A stretch of 64,000 nucleotides of DNA from Spirochaetota bacterium (GTDB taxonomy: Bacteria; Spirochaetota; Spirochaetia; Treponematales; Rectinemataceae), in contig JAKLFE010000009.1 of NCBI GenBank assembly GCA_022711355.1, positions 1 through 64,000 on the forward strand, in the 5' to 3' direction. Position numbers and translations under genes: made by a program. Below, piece by piece: positions 8,756-17,520 of the stretch. The stretch's first letter is position 1. Each line of letters opens with the position of its first letter. The notes under the pieces were generated by a model. That model worked only from the letters and a program-made list of their open reading frames with translations, was not told the DNA's origin and did no database searches.

Positions 8756-10426
8756 CTATTCGACGGAGTAGGTCCGGCCAGCGGCGAGGCCGTACTTCCG
8801 GGCAAGCCAGGCATCGAGGGTCGCCGCCCTCCGCGCGAAGCTCGAGCCGTACCGCTCCATGTAGGCCTCTACCTTGCTTCGGAGCTCGGGCTCGCGCTCG
8901 AGGACCTCGGGAACGAGGAGGTTGGCGGGCAGGTTCCGGGTGAAGTACTCCTCGACCTTCCGCAGGGGCTGCTGGAGGAGGTAGGCCTGGTACTCGTTGG
9001 CCATGAGGTATTCCGAGGAGGTGTCGTAGACCATCCACTGGAAGTAGCGCTTCCAGAACCAGCGCTCCTCCTTCCCCATGGCCTTCCATTCGGCCTGGAC
9101 GAAGGCGCGGTACTCCGGGTCGGCGAAGAAGATGGCGTGGGTGGACTCGTGCACGAGGAAGGTGCGCCGCAGGTAGGGCGGGGACTCCCTCGCGATGGAG
9201 ATCAGGGCCCCCTTTCCCGCCTCGATGCCCTTCCCCGATCCGACGAGGACCCCGCGCTCGGCGAGGAGGAGCTCGAGGGCCAGCTCTTCCCGGTTGAGCG
9301 GGAAGCCCTTCGCCGCGGCCTCGCGGAAGAAGGCCGCCAGGTCCTCGGGGCGGTAGTCGTGGGCGTTCCAGCCGTGCAGGGGGCCGATCACCGCGTCGGG
9401 CTGGAGGCTGCCTCGGTAGCCAGCCTTCTCGACGAAGAAGGCGAGGCGCTTCAGATAGCGGTCCTGGGTCGCGTAGTCGGCGAAGTCCATGACGACGACC
9501 GAGGGGACGAGGTCCCAGCGGTAGAGGTCGTAGTCTCCGCCCGACGCGCGCGGCCGGGAGCGGAGGACCCGGCCGAGGTCGGCCAGCTCGAAATCCCGCG
9601 CCTCGAGCTGGGCGGTATAGAAGGCCGAGGGCTCGATCCCCGAAGGCAGCCTGGCGCGGATCGAGACGCAGCCCTCCTCGAAGGCCTCGGCCCCGAGGAG
9701 GAGGCGTCCCTGCCCCGGGCGAGCGATCGCCGAAAGCGAGGAAGGCGCGCCGTCTCGGTCCAGGGACTCGATCTGGATGCGCCCTGGATTAGGCGAAGCC
9801 CGGTATTCGAGGACGAGGGCGAGGCGCTCGCGCCCGTCGAAGGGCCGGTCGATGGCGAGGCGGCTCTCCTCCCCCCGCATCGTGTAGGAGAAGCCTGAAG
9901 AGACCTTCGCGCCCTCCTTCCCCGCCTCGTAGCCGCGGAAAGCGGGGAGCTCGGCTATCCCGAGGACCTGGGCCTCGATGGCAGCCTCGGGGATCGGGGC
10001 CGGCAGCTCGAGCGAGACCTCGAGCGAGGAGACGATGGCCCCGGGCGGGAGCTCCAGGACCAGGCGGGAATGGGCCGCGCGGAGGGGGAAGGAAGCCGCG
10101 GCGAGGGCTTTGGAGCGCTCCGTCGGGGAGTAGAGCGAGAGGCCGAGCGCGGGCGCCGCGTCGCCAAGCGGGGCGGCGGCGACCGAGAGCTCGAGGCAGC
10201 TGCCCTTGCCGGGAGCGTAGGGCTTCTCGAGGGTATAGCGATTGAGCCTTCGCACCGCCGAGAAGGCGCCCTCGCGCCCCGCTTCCCAGGACGCCGACTG
10301 CCGGAAGGCCAGCTCTCGCCCCTGCCCGTCCTTCCAGGCGAAGCCCGAGACGGCCGGCCGGGCGCAGGCGCTCGCCAGCGCCGCTGCCGCGAGGGCGGCC
10401 GCCACGAGGAGGGGCTTGCTGTTCAT
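8756..10426 (-). CDS. Lipoprotein with an HExxH zinc-metalloprotease motif
   Basis: This 556-residue protein has a lipoprotein signal peptide with the lipobox ASAC, so it should be anchored in a membrane facing the periplasm or the cell surface. The first 250 or so residues are beta-rich, with repeated ALVLEYRAS-type strands. A C-terminal catalytic region carries HESTH (about residues 426-430), a perfect HExxH zinc motif. About 50 residues later comes NEYQAYLLQQ, whose Glu is a good third zinc ligand, as in gluzincins. It lies 39 bases downstream of the 262-residue gene on the same strand and is probably co-transcribed. Substrate and family are unknown. Confidence 0.75.
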   Translation of the reverse strand: MNSKPLLVAAALAAAALASACARPAVSGFAWKDGQGRELAFRQSASWEAGREGAFSAVRRLNRYTLEKPYAPGKGSCLELSVAAAPLGDAAPALGLSLYSPTERSKALAAASFPLRAAHSRLVLELPPGAIVSSLEVSLELPAPIPEAAIEAQVLGIAELPAFRGYEAGKEGAKVSSGFSYTMRGEESRLAIDRPFDGRERLALVLEYRASPNPGRIQIESLDRDGAPSSLSAIARPGQGRLLLGAEAFEEGCVSIRARLPSGIEPSAFYTAQLEARDFELADLGRVLRSRPRASGGDYDLYRWDLVPSVVVMDFADYATQDRYLKRLAFFVEKAGYRGSLQPDAVIGPLHGWNAHDYRPEDLAAFFREAAAKGFPLNREELALELLLAERGVLVGSGKGIEAGKGALISIARESPPYLRRTFLVHESTHAIFFADPEYRAFVQAEWKAMGKEERWFWKRYFQWMVYDTSSEYLMANEYQAYLLQQPLRKVEEYFTRNLPANLLVPEVLEREPELRSKVEAYMERYGSSFARRAATLDAWLARKYGLAAGRTYSVE

Positions 10427-10465
10427 AGGCTCGAGCCGCTCTTCCCTTTCCCGCGGGCCTCCGCC

Positions 10466-11254
10466 TTAGCGGAAGGCCACGACGCTCCGCGCGATGAGCT
10501 CGGCCACCTCGTACTTCTGCGCGCGGCTCATGTCGATGTTCGAGCGGAGGAAGGTGTCCCAGCGGCCGAAGAAGTCGTCTGGCAGCCTCGGCAGCTCGCG
10601 GAGCTGGGCGTCGACGAGGCGGTGCGAGGGCTCGAAGCGCCTGTTGGCCATGAAGAGGACGGCGGCGGCGTTGCGCAGGAAGCCGGCCGAGGATTCCGCG
10701 TAGAAGAAGCCGTCGTCCCGGAGGGCGGCGGCGCCCAGGTCGGAGAGGTAATGCTCCATCTTGGCCTGGAAGGCCTCGCGGAGCCCCTTCCAGAAGGCCT
10801 CGGGCATCTGAGCGAGCTTCCGCCTCGTCCCCTCGATCCAGCCGCTGCGGTCGAAGAGGACGCGCGAGCGCTGGAGCCGGTAGAAGACGTAGGTCCCGGA
10901 GTTCTTGAGGACCCAGACGAGGTTGACGTCGATCTCGTGGGAGAGGAAGTCCTCGAAGCGCCGGGTCGGCTTGTACTCGACGCGTACGGGCAGCCCCTCG
11001 AGGAAGAAGCGGTCCTTGGTCTGGGCCGCCGCGCTCTCGAAGGCGCCCGGATGGTCCAGGGCCTGGGAGAAGGCGGCGCGCCTCTGCTCGGGCGGGGGTA
11101 TGGCGTCGCGATAGTAGACGTCGAGGACCAAGGCGAAATAGGGATCCAGGATATCGGTTTCCGAATGCTCGGCGAGGGTGACGCACTCGACGACGTCCCA
11201 GGCGGAGAGCATCGAGGCGAGGCTCGCGGTCAGGCGTTCAATTTTCTTCTTCAT
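10466..11254 (-). CDS. Conserved hypothetical protein, possible nucleotidyltransferase-like fold
   Basis: This 262-residue cytoplasmic protein begins with an ATG preceded by AAGGAAG, a usable ribosome site. HSETDILDPYFALVLDVYYRD, then LPVRVEYKP, resembles the spaced acidic strands of nucleotidyltransferase folds such as DUF4037. The remainder is helical (FWKGLREAFQAKMEHYLSDLG and FAANNRRF-like AVLFMANRRFEPSHR), as in the helical domain of such enzymes. The catalytic GS-x-D motif is not clearly present, so the call is tentative. It is the first gene of a two-gene operon with the HExxH lipoprotein. GATACAAT upstream, shared with the divergent gene, may be its -10 box. Confidence 0.65.
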   Translation of the reverse strand: MKKKIERLTASLASMLSAWDVVECVTLAEHSETDILDPYFALVLDVYYRDAIPPPEQRRAAFSQALDHPGAFESAAAQTKDRFFLEGLPVRVEYKPTRRFEDFLSHEIDVNLVWVLKNSGTYVFYRLQRSRVLFDRSGWIEGTRRKLAQMPEAFWKGLREAFQAKMEHYLSDLGAAALRDDGFFYAESSAGFLRNAAAVLFMANRRFEPSHRLVDAQLRELPRLPDDFFGRWDTFLRSNIDMSRAQKYEVAELIARSVVAFR

Positions 11255-11337
11255 CGCGCTTCCTTGTACCTTCCCTGGGTCGATTGTATCATGCTCGGGT
11301 GCCTTTGGAAACGAGTAGCCCTTCGAGGAGCCTCCTC

Positions 11338-11907
11338 ATGGCAGCCCTCGAGCCGCCGGGCAATATACGCGCCGACCTGGCCCGCTACCGCCGCGGCATC
11401 TTCTCCTCCCTCGGCGAGGCCTCGGCCCGGGCCTTCCCCGAGGCCCTTCCCCTCGCCTTCGCCGCCGGGCCGGCGACCTTGACGCCGGCGAGGCGGCGCC
11501 GGGCCTCCGCCCTCCTTCGCGGAGCCTGGAAGGGCATCGAGGGAGGCTTCCGCTCGGGAGGGCTGCGGGCAGTCGGAGCTCTCCTCTATCTGGGCCTCGA
11601 GGGGCCGGTCGCCGAGCTGGCCGGCCGGATCGAGGGGAGCCTCCCCCTCCTCGGGCTCGAGGCCTGCCCTGGCCCGATCGGAGCCCGCGAGGGTCTCTTC
11701 CTCTGCGGGCTGCCGAGCGAGGCCGCCGCCGCTCGGGCCGCGGGAGGCGAGCCTCCTTCCCTCGCCTTCGGGGATTGCCGCCTCGTCCTGTACAGGATCG
11801 ACCTGGGCGAGCGGGGCTTCGAGGCTGTCGTATGGCGCGAAGCGGCCTGCGCCCCACGGCCGGGCCGGGCCCGGGGCCTCGGGGGCCGCGCGCGAGGAGG
11901 GGCTTAG
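11338..11907 (+). CDS. Hypothetical protein
   Basis: This 189-residue Ala/Arg/Leu-rich protein is placed at the ATG at 11338 because GAGGAG ends seven bases before it. An in-frame TTG at 11284 has no such site. Short conserved-looking segments are NIRADLARYRRGIFSSLGEASARAF at the start and LEGPVAELAGRIEGSLPLLG in the middle. There is no signal peptide, membrane segment or known motif. The C-terminal 20 residues are Arg/Gly-rich and overlap the end of the convergent GGDEF gene by four bases. Its function is unknown. Confidence 0.6.
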   Translation: MAALEPPGNIRADLARYRRGIFSSLGEASARAFPEALPLAFAAGPATLTPARRRRASALLRGAWKGIEGGFRSGGLRAVGALLYLGLEGPVAELAGRIEGSLPLLGLEACPGPIGAREGLFLCGLPSEAAAARAAGGEPPSLAFGDCRLVLYRIDLGERGFEAVVWREAACAPRPGRARGLGGRARGGA

Positions 11908-13175
11908 CCTCCCCGGCCCTGCCGCGGGCGCTCGGCGAAGACCCGGTTGCGGCCCCCGGCCTTGGCCGATGCGAGGGCCCGCTCGGCGGCCTCGACGATC
12001 TCGGCCGCGCTCATGAAGTCCGGATAGGTGGCGATGCCGCAGGAGAGGCTCATCGAGAATTCGCCCTCGGCCCCCGGGTGGCGCAGGCTGCCGAAGCTCT
12101 GCCTGAGCTCCTCGGCGAGGCGCTGCGCGGTGCGCCCGTCGGCGCCGGGGAGTATGGCGGCGAACTGGTCCCCGCCGTAGCGGCCGACGATGTCCGTGCG
12201 CCGCAGGCGCTCCGAGATGAGCCGGGACGCGCCGCGGATGACGCGGTCCCCGGTCAGGTGGCCGTTGGCCTCGTTTACCCCCTTCATGCGGTCCACGTCG
12301 ATGAGGCAGAAGGAGAGGATCGAGCCCGAGCGCCGCGAGCGGAGGAGCTCGTTCGAGAGGCGCTCGACGAGGTTCGTATGGTTCAGGAGGCCCGTCAGCG
12401 CGTCTCGCTCCATGTAGAAGCGGATGGAGCGGGAGCGCTCGGCGCGGAGGGAGACGCTGGCGACGAGGTGCTCGGGCTTGATGGGCTTCTCGAGGAACTC
12501 GTCGCAGCCCATGCGGATGGCGGAGATCTGCTTCTCGAGATCTTTCTCGACGGAGAGGAAGATGATCGGGACGGCCGCGAAGGCCTCGTTCTGCCTGACG
12601 ATGCTCGCGAGCTCGGTACCCGAGCAGCCGGGCATGTACATGTCCATGAGGATGATCTCGGGCTTGGTCTCCACGAGGAGGGGGATCACCTGATCGGCCG
12701 AGGTCGCCGTGGCCGTCTGCATGCCGGCGCCCTGGAGTATGAGGGCGTTGTAGGCCACCTGCTCCGGATCGTCGTCCACGATAAGCACCCGGTAGGGCGG
12801 GGCCTCCCGCTCCTTGAAGAGGGCGTCGATCTTGTCGGCGAGGACCCAGGCGTCGACCGGGAGGAGGAAGAAGGCCTCCCCGCCGGCGCGCACGGCCCCG
12901 AGCCGCGTCGGGAAGTCGTCCCGGTCGGCGTAGTACAGGAGGCGCAGCGAGGCGCCGTGGCTCCGCTTGAGCTCGGCGAGCTCCGCGGCGAAGGCGGGCT
13001 CCCGCTCGAGCCTCTGCGAGTCGGCGATGAGGAGGACGTCGCCGAGGGCCTCGACGAGGCGGCCCGCCTCCTCGGCGCTCTCGACCTCCCTGACCGTGAT
13101 GCCGAAGATCCTGAGCTGCTCGAGGAGGGCCGGGCCGCCGCCCCTGTCGCCCTTCCTCACCAAGACGTTTTTCAT
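11904..13175 (-). CDS. Response regulator with GGDEF (diguanylate cyclase) domain
   Basis: This 423-residue cytoplasmic protein has three parts. Residues 1-120 look like a degenerate receiver fold (VLLIADSQ, LRLLYYADR, AFFLLPVDAWV). Residues 128-240 are a canonical receiver with acidic pocket DDD at 134-136, phospho-acceptor Asp178 (LMDMYMPG) and Lys230. Residues 255-410 are a GGDEF domain with the active-site variant GGDQF at 334-338. The RxxD inhibitory site RRTD lies at 325-328, so it probably makes cyclic di-GMP with product feedback. I chose the ATG at 13175 because GGAGTGGGG precedes it; the frame is open for 38 more codons without a good site. Confidence 0.88.
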   Translation of the reverse strand: MKNVLVRKGDRGGGPALLEQLRIFGITVREVESAEEAGRLVEALGDVLLIADSQRLEREPAFAAELAELKRSHGASLRLLYYADRDDFPTRLGAVRAGGEAFFLLPVDAWVLADKIDALFKEREAPPYRVLIVDDDPEQVAYNALILQGAGMQTATATSADQVIPLLVETKPEIILMDMYMPGCSGTELASIVRQNEAFAAVPIIFLSVEKDLEKQISAIRMGCDEFLEKPIKPEHLVASVSLRAERSRSIRFYMERDALTGLLNHTNLVERLSNELLRSRRSGSILSFCLIDVDRMKGVNEANGHLTGDRVIRGASRLISERLRRTDIVGRYGGDQFAAILPGADGRTAQRLAEELRQSFGSLRHPGAEGEFSMSLSCGIATYPDFMSAAEIVEAAERALASAKAGGRNRVFAERPRQGRGG

Positions 13176-13333
13176 ATCGCCCCACTCCGCATCCCTGTAA
13201 CCTCTGGCCGCCCAGGGAGATTTTTCAGCATGAGTGTATCGAGCCGAGCTCATCGACGCCAGCCCCGAGAGCCCCGCGGAGCTATTCAAGCCCCACTCGC
13301 CGTGCTATATTCCTGCGAATGAACGGAGGAATC

Positions 13334-13984
13334 ATGAAGCCCACGACCGCCGCGGCCCTCGGCCTCGCGGCCCTGCTCGCCACCGCAGCCCTCCCCTCCG
13401 CCTTCTGCCAGGAAGCGCCGGCCGAGGGCTCCCCGGCCGAGGCTCCCGAGATAGACCCAGCCCAGGATTTCTCCGTGAACCCCTTCCTCCGCGGGGAGCA
13501 GACCATAGCCATCGGGGCCGGCCTCCATATACCTCTTTTCATCGCGCCCGGCGACACGGCTACGGGCGAGCGCACCAACCTCTCCCTCGGCGGGGACTTC
13601 AGCTTCTCCTACCAGTACTTCGTAGCCCGGGGCCTGGCCATCGGCGGCAGCATCGCCGGCGCCTTCAACGGCACGGTCGGCGGCCTCTCCCTCTTCACCG
13701 CCCCCATTGCCTTCACGACCGCCTACTGGTGGTCGATAGCCCCCTTCGAGTTCGACGTCGGCGGCGGCGTAGGCGGCTACATGATGCGCCACGACGGGGA
13801 CGGGATGCTCGGCCTCTTCGCCAAGGCGGGAGGCGGGGCCTACTGGCGGAGCGCCTCGGCCTGGAGCGTCGGCCTCCAGACCTACTTCTGGCTGGTCCCC
13901 GAGCTGCACGGGGGAAGCTACTCCGAGTACACGAGGACCGGGGGCTTCCTCGAGGTCAGCGTGTCGGCCCTCTATCACCTCTAG
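13334..13984 (+). CDS. Small outer-membrane beta-barrel, TP0733/OmpW-like
   Basis: This 216-residue protein has a signal peptide (MKPTTAAALG to AFCQ) and an acidic/Pro linker. The rest is Gly- and aromatic-rich, alternating sequence (LSLGGDFSFSYQYFVARGLAIGG, FEFDVGGGVGGYMM) typical of an eight-stranded barrel. It resembles the OmpW-like TP0733 group of treponemes. The start at 13334 is preferred because GGAGG ends four bases before it; an in-frame ATG at 13319 lacks a site. TATATT upstream (about 13301-13306) may be the -10 box. The lipoprotein gene follows ten bases later and is likely co-transcribed. Confidence 0.75.
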   Translation: MKPTTAAALGLAALLATAALPSAFCQEAPAEGSPAEAPEIDPAQDFSVNPFLRGEQTIAIGAGLHIPLFIAPGDTATGERTNLSLGGDFSFSYQYFVARGLAIGGSIAGAFNGTVGGLSLFTAPIAFTTAYWWSIAPFEFDVGGGVGGYMMRHDGDGMLGLFAKAGGGAYWRSASAWSVGLQTYFWLVPELHGGSYSEYTRTGGFLEVSVSALYHL

Positions 13985-13994
13985 GAGCAGGACC

Positions 13995-15161
13995 GTGAAA
14001 ATCCTACATCGCGCAACGCTCGCCGCGCTCGCCGCCGCGGCCCTCCTCGCCTCCTCCTGCAACAACTCCTACGGGGTCTTCTACAGCATCCAGCAGGAGA
14101 CCGAGCAGAGCGGCTCGGAGTACTTCAAGAAGGCCACCACCACCGGGGTCTACAAGCTCGGCTCGGGGGCCTCCACGGCCTACTTCGCATCCGGGACCAA
14201 GCTCTACACCCGCGGCCTCGCCGATAGCGACTGGAGCGTCGAATCCATCGGCGGGACGAGGGACTACCGACTCCTCGCGGCGACGGGGAACGGCACCTAC
14301 CTCCTCGCCTCGATCTACGCCTCCGGCGCGTGCAAGCTCCTCCAGAGGGAGGCCGCGACCGCCTGGACGGAGATCGACATCTCCGCGATCCCCGCGGGCT
14401 CCTGGATCGACGGCCTCTACTTCGCCGGCGGGGCCTTCTTCGCCCAGGCCCACGACAACTACGAGAACGAGGACGACGAGACCGACGATACCTACTCCCT
14501 GTTCTATTTGTCGGGTACGAGCCTCCTCGCCTGCGACGCGAACCTCCAGGGCCTCAACTACGAGAGGTCATTTTCAGGCGTGGCCTACGATACGAGCACG
14601 CTTACCTTCTGGTACGCGACTCGCAAGGGCCTCTTCTCGAGCGGCAATCCGGACACCTTGGCGACCGCCCTTGCCTCCGGCACCGGCCCCGGCGGCCTGA
14701 CCGCGACGAGCATCGCCTACTTCGACAGCGCCCTCTTCGTGGGCGTCTACGATTACGATGAGGACGATCCCTACCTCTACAGGCTCTCGGGCGGCAGCTG
14801 GGTCAACGTCACCGATTCCGACTTCGAGGGCCCCCCTACGGCCCTCTGCTACATCACGGCCCCCGCCAAGATGCTCGTGGGCGAGGCCCTCGTGAGCTCC
14901 TCGACCGGGGGCGGCTACTACGAGGGCTCCTCATACAGCTCGCTCAAGTCGGGAGAGCAGGACGACAAGAGCTACGTCGCCCGCTCGGAGTCCATCTACT
15001 CGACGACCATCGGGAGCCGCGCCGTCAACGCCTTCTTCTGGGACGACGACAACGATACCCTCTTCATCAGCATGTCCCCGGGGGCCTCGAGCGCGAGCTA
15101 CTACGGCCTGTACTCCACCGTCTACGACGGCTCCACCTGGTCGGGCTGGGAAGCCGAGTGA
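13995..15161 (+). CDS. Lipoprotein of unknown function
   Basis: This 388-residue protein has a lipoprotein signal with the lipobox LASSC near residue 22. The mature part is Ser/Thr/Tyr/Gly-rich, with recurring blocks of the form YLLASIYASG, LFYLSGTSLLAC and LFVGVYDYDED. These suggest a beta-propeller-like repeat protein exposed outside the inner membrane. An acidic loop (ENEDDETDDTYS) could bind cations. The gene follows the outer-membrane barrel gene by ten bases. A surface or periplasmic assembly role with that barrel is plausible but unproven. Confidence 0.72.
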   Translation: MKILHRATLAALAAAALLASSCNNSYGVFYSIQQETEQSGSEYFKKATTTGVYKLGSGASTAYFASGTKLYTRGLADSDWSVESIGGTRDYRLLAATGNGTYLLASIYASGACKLLQREAATAWTEIDISAIPAGSWIDGLYFAGGAFFAQAHDNYENEDDETDDTYSLFYLSGTSLLACDANLQGLNYERSFSGVAYDTSTLTFWYATRKGLFSSGNPDTLATALASGTGPGGLTATSIAYFDSALFVGVYDYDEDDPYLYRLSGGSWVNVTDSDFEGPPTALCYITAPAKMLVGEALVSSSTGGGYYEGSSYSSLKSGEQDDKSYVARSESIYSTTIGSRAVNAFFWDDDNDTLFISMSPGASSASYYGLYSTVYDGSTWSGWEAE

Positions 15162-15193
15162 GCCCGGCCCTCCGGCGCGCCTAGGTAGCCCCG

Positions 15194-17470
15194 ATGCCGA
15201 GGAAGGGTGAGGACGAGCTCTTCTCGGCGCCCTCCCCCGGCGCGCCCGAGGCCGGGGGCCGCGAGCCCCTCGCCTCGCGGATGCGCCCGCGCAGCCTCGA
15301 CGAGTTCGTCGGGCAGGAGCACATCGTCGGCCCCGGGCGCCTGCTCAGGCGCGCCATCCAGAAGGACCAGCTCAGCTCCATCATCCTCTCCGGCCCCCCG
15401 GGCACCGGCAAGACGACCCTGGCCCGGGTCATCGCCAACTCGACCTCGAGCCGCTTCGTCACCTTGAACGCGGTGCTCGCGGGCGTGGCCGACATCCGCG
15501 CCGCCATCGAGGAGGCCAAACGCCACCGCGAGCTCTACGACCGCAAGACCATCCTCTTCGTCGACGAGGTGCACCGCTGGAACAAGGCCCAGCAGGACGC
15601 CCTCCTGCCCTGGGTCGAGAACGGGACCTTCGTCCTTATCGGCGCGACGACCGAGAACCCCTTCTTCGAGGTCAACCGGGCCCTGGTCTCCCGCTCCCGG
15701 GTCTTCCAGCTCGCGTCCCTCGGCGAGGCCGACCTCCGCCGTGCGGCCGAGGCCGCGTTGCGCGATCCCGAACGGGGCTACGGGCGCTGGAAGGTGAGCT
15801 TCGAGGAAGGCGCCCTCGAGCACCTCGTGGGCACCGCCGACGGGGACGCCCGCAGCCTCCTCAACGCCCTCGAGCTCGCGGTCGAGACGAGCGCCGAGCC
15901 CTGGCCCCCCGCCGACGGCTCCGAGATCCGCGTGGGCATGGCCGCGGCCGAGGAGAGCATCCAGAAGCGGGCCGTCCTCTACGACAAGGACGGGGACTAC
16001 CACTACGACGCGGCGAGCGCCTTCATCAAGAGCCTCCGCGGCTCCGATCCCGACGCGGCCCTCTACTGGCTCGCCCGCATGGTCTACGCCGGCGAGGATC
16101 CCCGCTTCGCCTTCCGCCGCATGATGATCTCGGCCTGCGAGGACGTGGGCCTGGCCGATCCCGAGGCCCTCCGAGTCGTCGTCTCCTGCGCCGAGGCCTT
16201 CGACCGCGTCGGCCTGCCCGAGGGCCAGTACTTCCTGACCCAGGCCGCCCTCTACCTGGCCACGGCCCCCAAGTCCAACTCCTCCCTGGGCTACTTCGAC
16301 GCCCTGAAGTCCGTCGAGGCCGAGGCGGCCGAGGTGCCCGACCACCTCAAGGACGCGAACCGGGACGCCAAGGGCTTCGGCCACGGGGAGGGCTACCTCT
16401 ATCCCCACGCCTACCGCGAGCACTGGGCCGCCCAGCAGTACCTTCCCGATTCCCTTCGCGGAAGGGTCTTCTACCAGCCCGGCTCCCTCGGCCTCGAGGG
16501 CGAGCGACGCGGCCTGGTGCTCGAGCGCCGCGAGGCCCAGCTCCTGTCGGCGGTCGGGGAGGGCAAGGAGGGCGAGACGGGAGCCGCCGCGCCGCCCTCG
16601 GCCGCGGCGGCCTCTCCCTGGTCCTCGGGCGGGGAGGCCAAGGCTACGTGGCGCTCCCGGGCCGAATCCTCGGCCCCCGCCCGGCTCTCGGCCCTTCGCC
16701 GCGCCCTCTTCGAGGCGGCCCGGCCGGGCCGGGGCGACCGGGTCCTCATCCTCGACTCGCGCGAGGGCTACCTCGCCTGGGAGGCCCTGCGCCGCTGCCC
16801 CGAGGGCACGGTGGCCGTCGCGGCCCTGGGCGAGGAGGAGCGCCTCCTCGTCGAGCAGTACGCGGCCACCCTGCAGGAGATCGAGCGGCCCCTCTCGGCC
16901 GCCCTGCCCCTCGAGGCCCTCAGCGCCGCGGCCCTCGAAGCCGCCTTCGGCTTCGCCTCCTTCGAGCTGGCCCTCGGCATGGGAATGCTCCTCCGCCGCC
17001 CCGATCCCGCCGCCGCCCTCGAGCGCGTCGCCGCGGCCCTGCCCCGCTCGCGGATCCTCCTGGTCGAGGCCCTGCCCCGCGAAGGCGGGAGGCTCTCGGC
17101 CCTGGCGGCCGCGGGGGGGCTCGAGGGGGAGCTCGCGGTCCGCCTGGCCCACTTCGAGTCAGGCTTCTACGCCCGCTCCGACCTCCCGGCCCTCGGGCCG
17201 GGCTTCGATGAGCTCGCCGCCGCGGCGGCGCAGTCCGCGGGCGGGCGCTTCTCCCTCGAGCGGCTCTCCCTCTCCTACTCCCGCCGCTTCAGCCGCGAGG
17301 AGATCGAGGCCTGGCTCGCGCCATCCTCCCCCTATGGGGCCGCGTTAGGCGAAGTATTCGCTCCCGGCGAGCTTGCCCGCGTCGCGGGCTCGGCCGCCGC
17401 GGCCGCCGGCCGCCGGGCCATCGACTGGCCCCTCGGCGCGGCCCTCGTCCTCGGCCGCCCCGCCTCGTAG
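15194..17470 (+). CDS. rarA: RarA/MgsA AAA+ ATPase fused to a methyltransferase-like domain
   Basis: Residues 1 to about 440 are RarA (MgsA), a clamp-loader-like AAA+ ATPase acting at stalled replication forks. Walker A GPPGTGKT is at 67-74, Walker B is [12 protein letters not shown], the arginine-finger block is [13 protein letters not shown], and the tetramerisation domain contains [15 protein letters not shown]. RarA normally ends near 420-450 residues. Here an Ala/Ser linker leads to a further domain of about 260 residues. Its pattern ([28 protein letters not shown]) looks like a class I methyltransferase with an eroded SAM-binding loop. I recall similar fusions in some other bacteria. 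The ATPase call is firm; the activity of the C-terminal domain is doubtful. Confidence 0.92.
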   Translation: MPRKGEDELFSAPSPGAPEAGGREPLASRMRPRSLDEFVGQEHIVGPGRLLRRAIQKDQLSSIILSGPPGTGKTTLARVIANSTSSRFVTLNAVLAGVADIRAAIEEAKRHRELYDRKTILFVDEVHRWNKAQQDALLPWVENGTFVLIGATTENPFFEVNRALVSRSRVFQLASLGEADLRRAAEAALRDPERGYGRWKVSFEEGALEHLVGTADGDARSLLNALELAVETSAEPWPPADGSEIRVGMAAAEESIQKRAVLYDKDGDYHYDAASAFIKSLRGSDPDAALYWLARMVYAGEDPRFAFRRMMISACEDVGLADPEALRVVVSCAEAFDRVGLPEGQYFLTQAALYLATAPKSNSSLGYFDALKSVEAEAAEVPDHLKDANRDAKGFGHGEGYLYPHAYREHWAAQQYLPDSLRGRVFYQPGSLGLEGERRGLVLERREAQLLSAVGEGKEGETGAAAPPSAAAASPWSSGGEAKATWRSRAESSAPARLSALRRALFEAARPGRGDRVLILDSREGYLAWEALRRCPEGTVAVAALGEEERLLVEQYAATLQEIERPLSAALPLEALSAAALEAAFGFASFELALGMGMLLRRPDPAAALERVAAALPRSRILLVEALPREGGRLSALAAAGGLEGELAVRLAHFESGFYARSDLPALGPGFDELAAAAAQSAGGRFSLERLSLSYSRRFSREEIEAWLAPSSPYGAALGEVFAPGELARVAGSAAAAAGRRAIDWPLGAALVLGRPAS

Positions 17471-17491
17471 GCGGAGGCCTGGCAGGACTCG

Positions 17492-17513
17492 GGACGGGCC
17501 CTCGGGCCCGTCC
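17492..17513. terminator. GC-rich hairpin between convergent genes
   Basis: GGACGGGCCC (17492-17501) and GGGCCCGTCC (17504-17513) are perfect inverted copies. They form a tight stem between the stops of rarA and the HAD gene. No T-run follows on either strand, so it is a weak or Rho-assisted terminator candidate serving both directions. Confidence 0.5.
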
Positions 17514-17520
17514 GGCCGCC

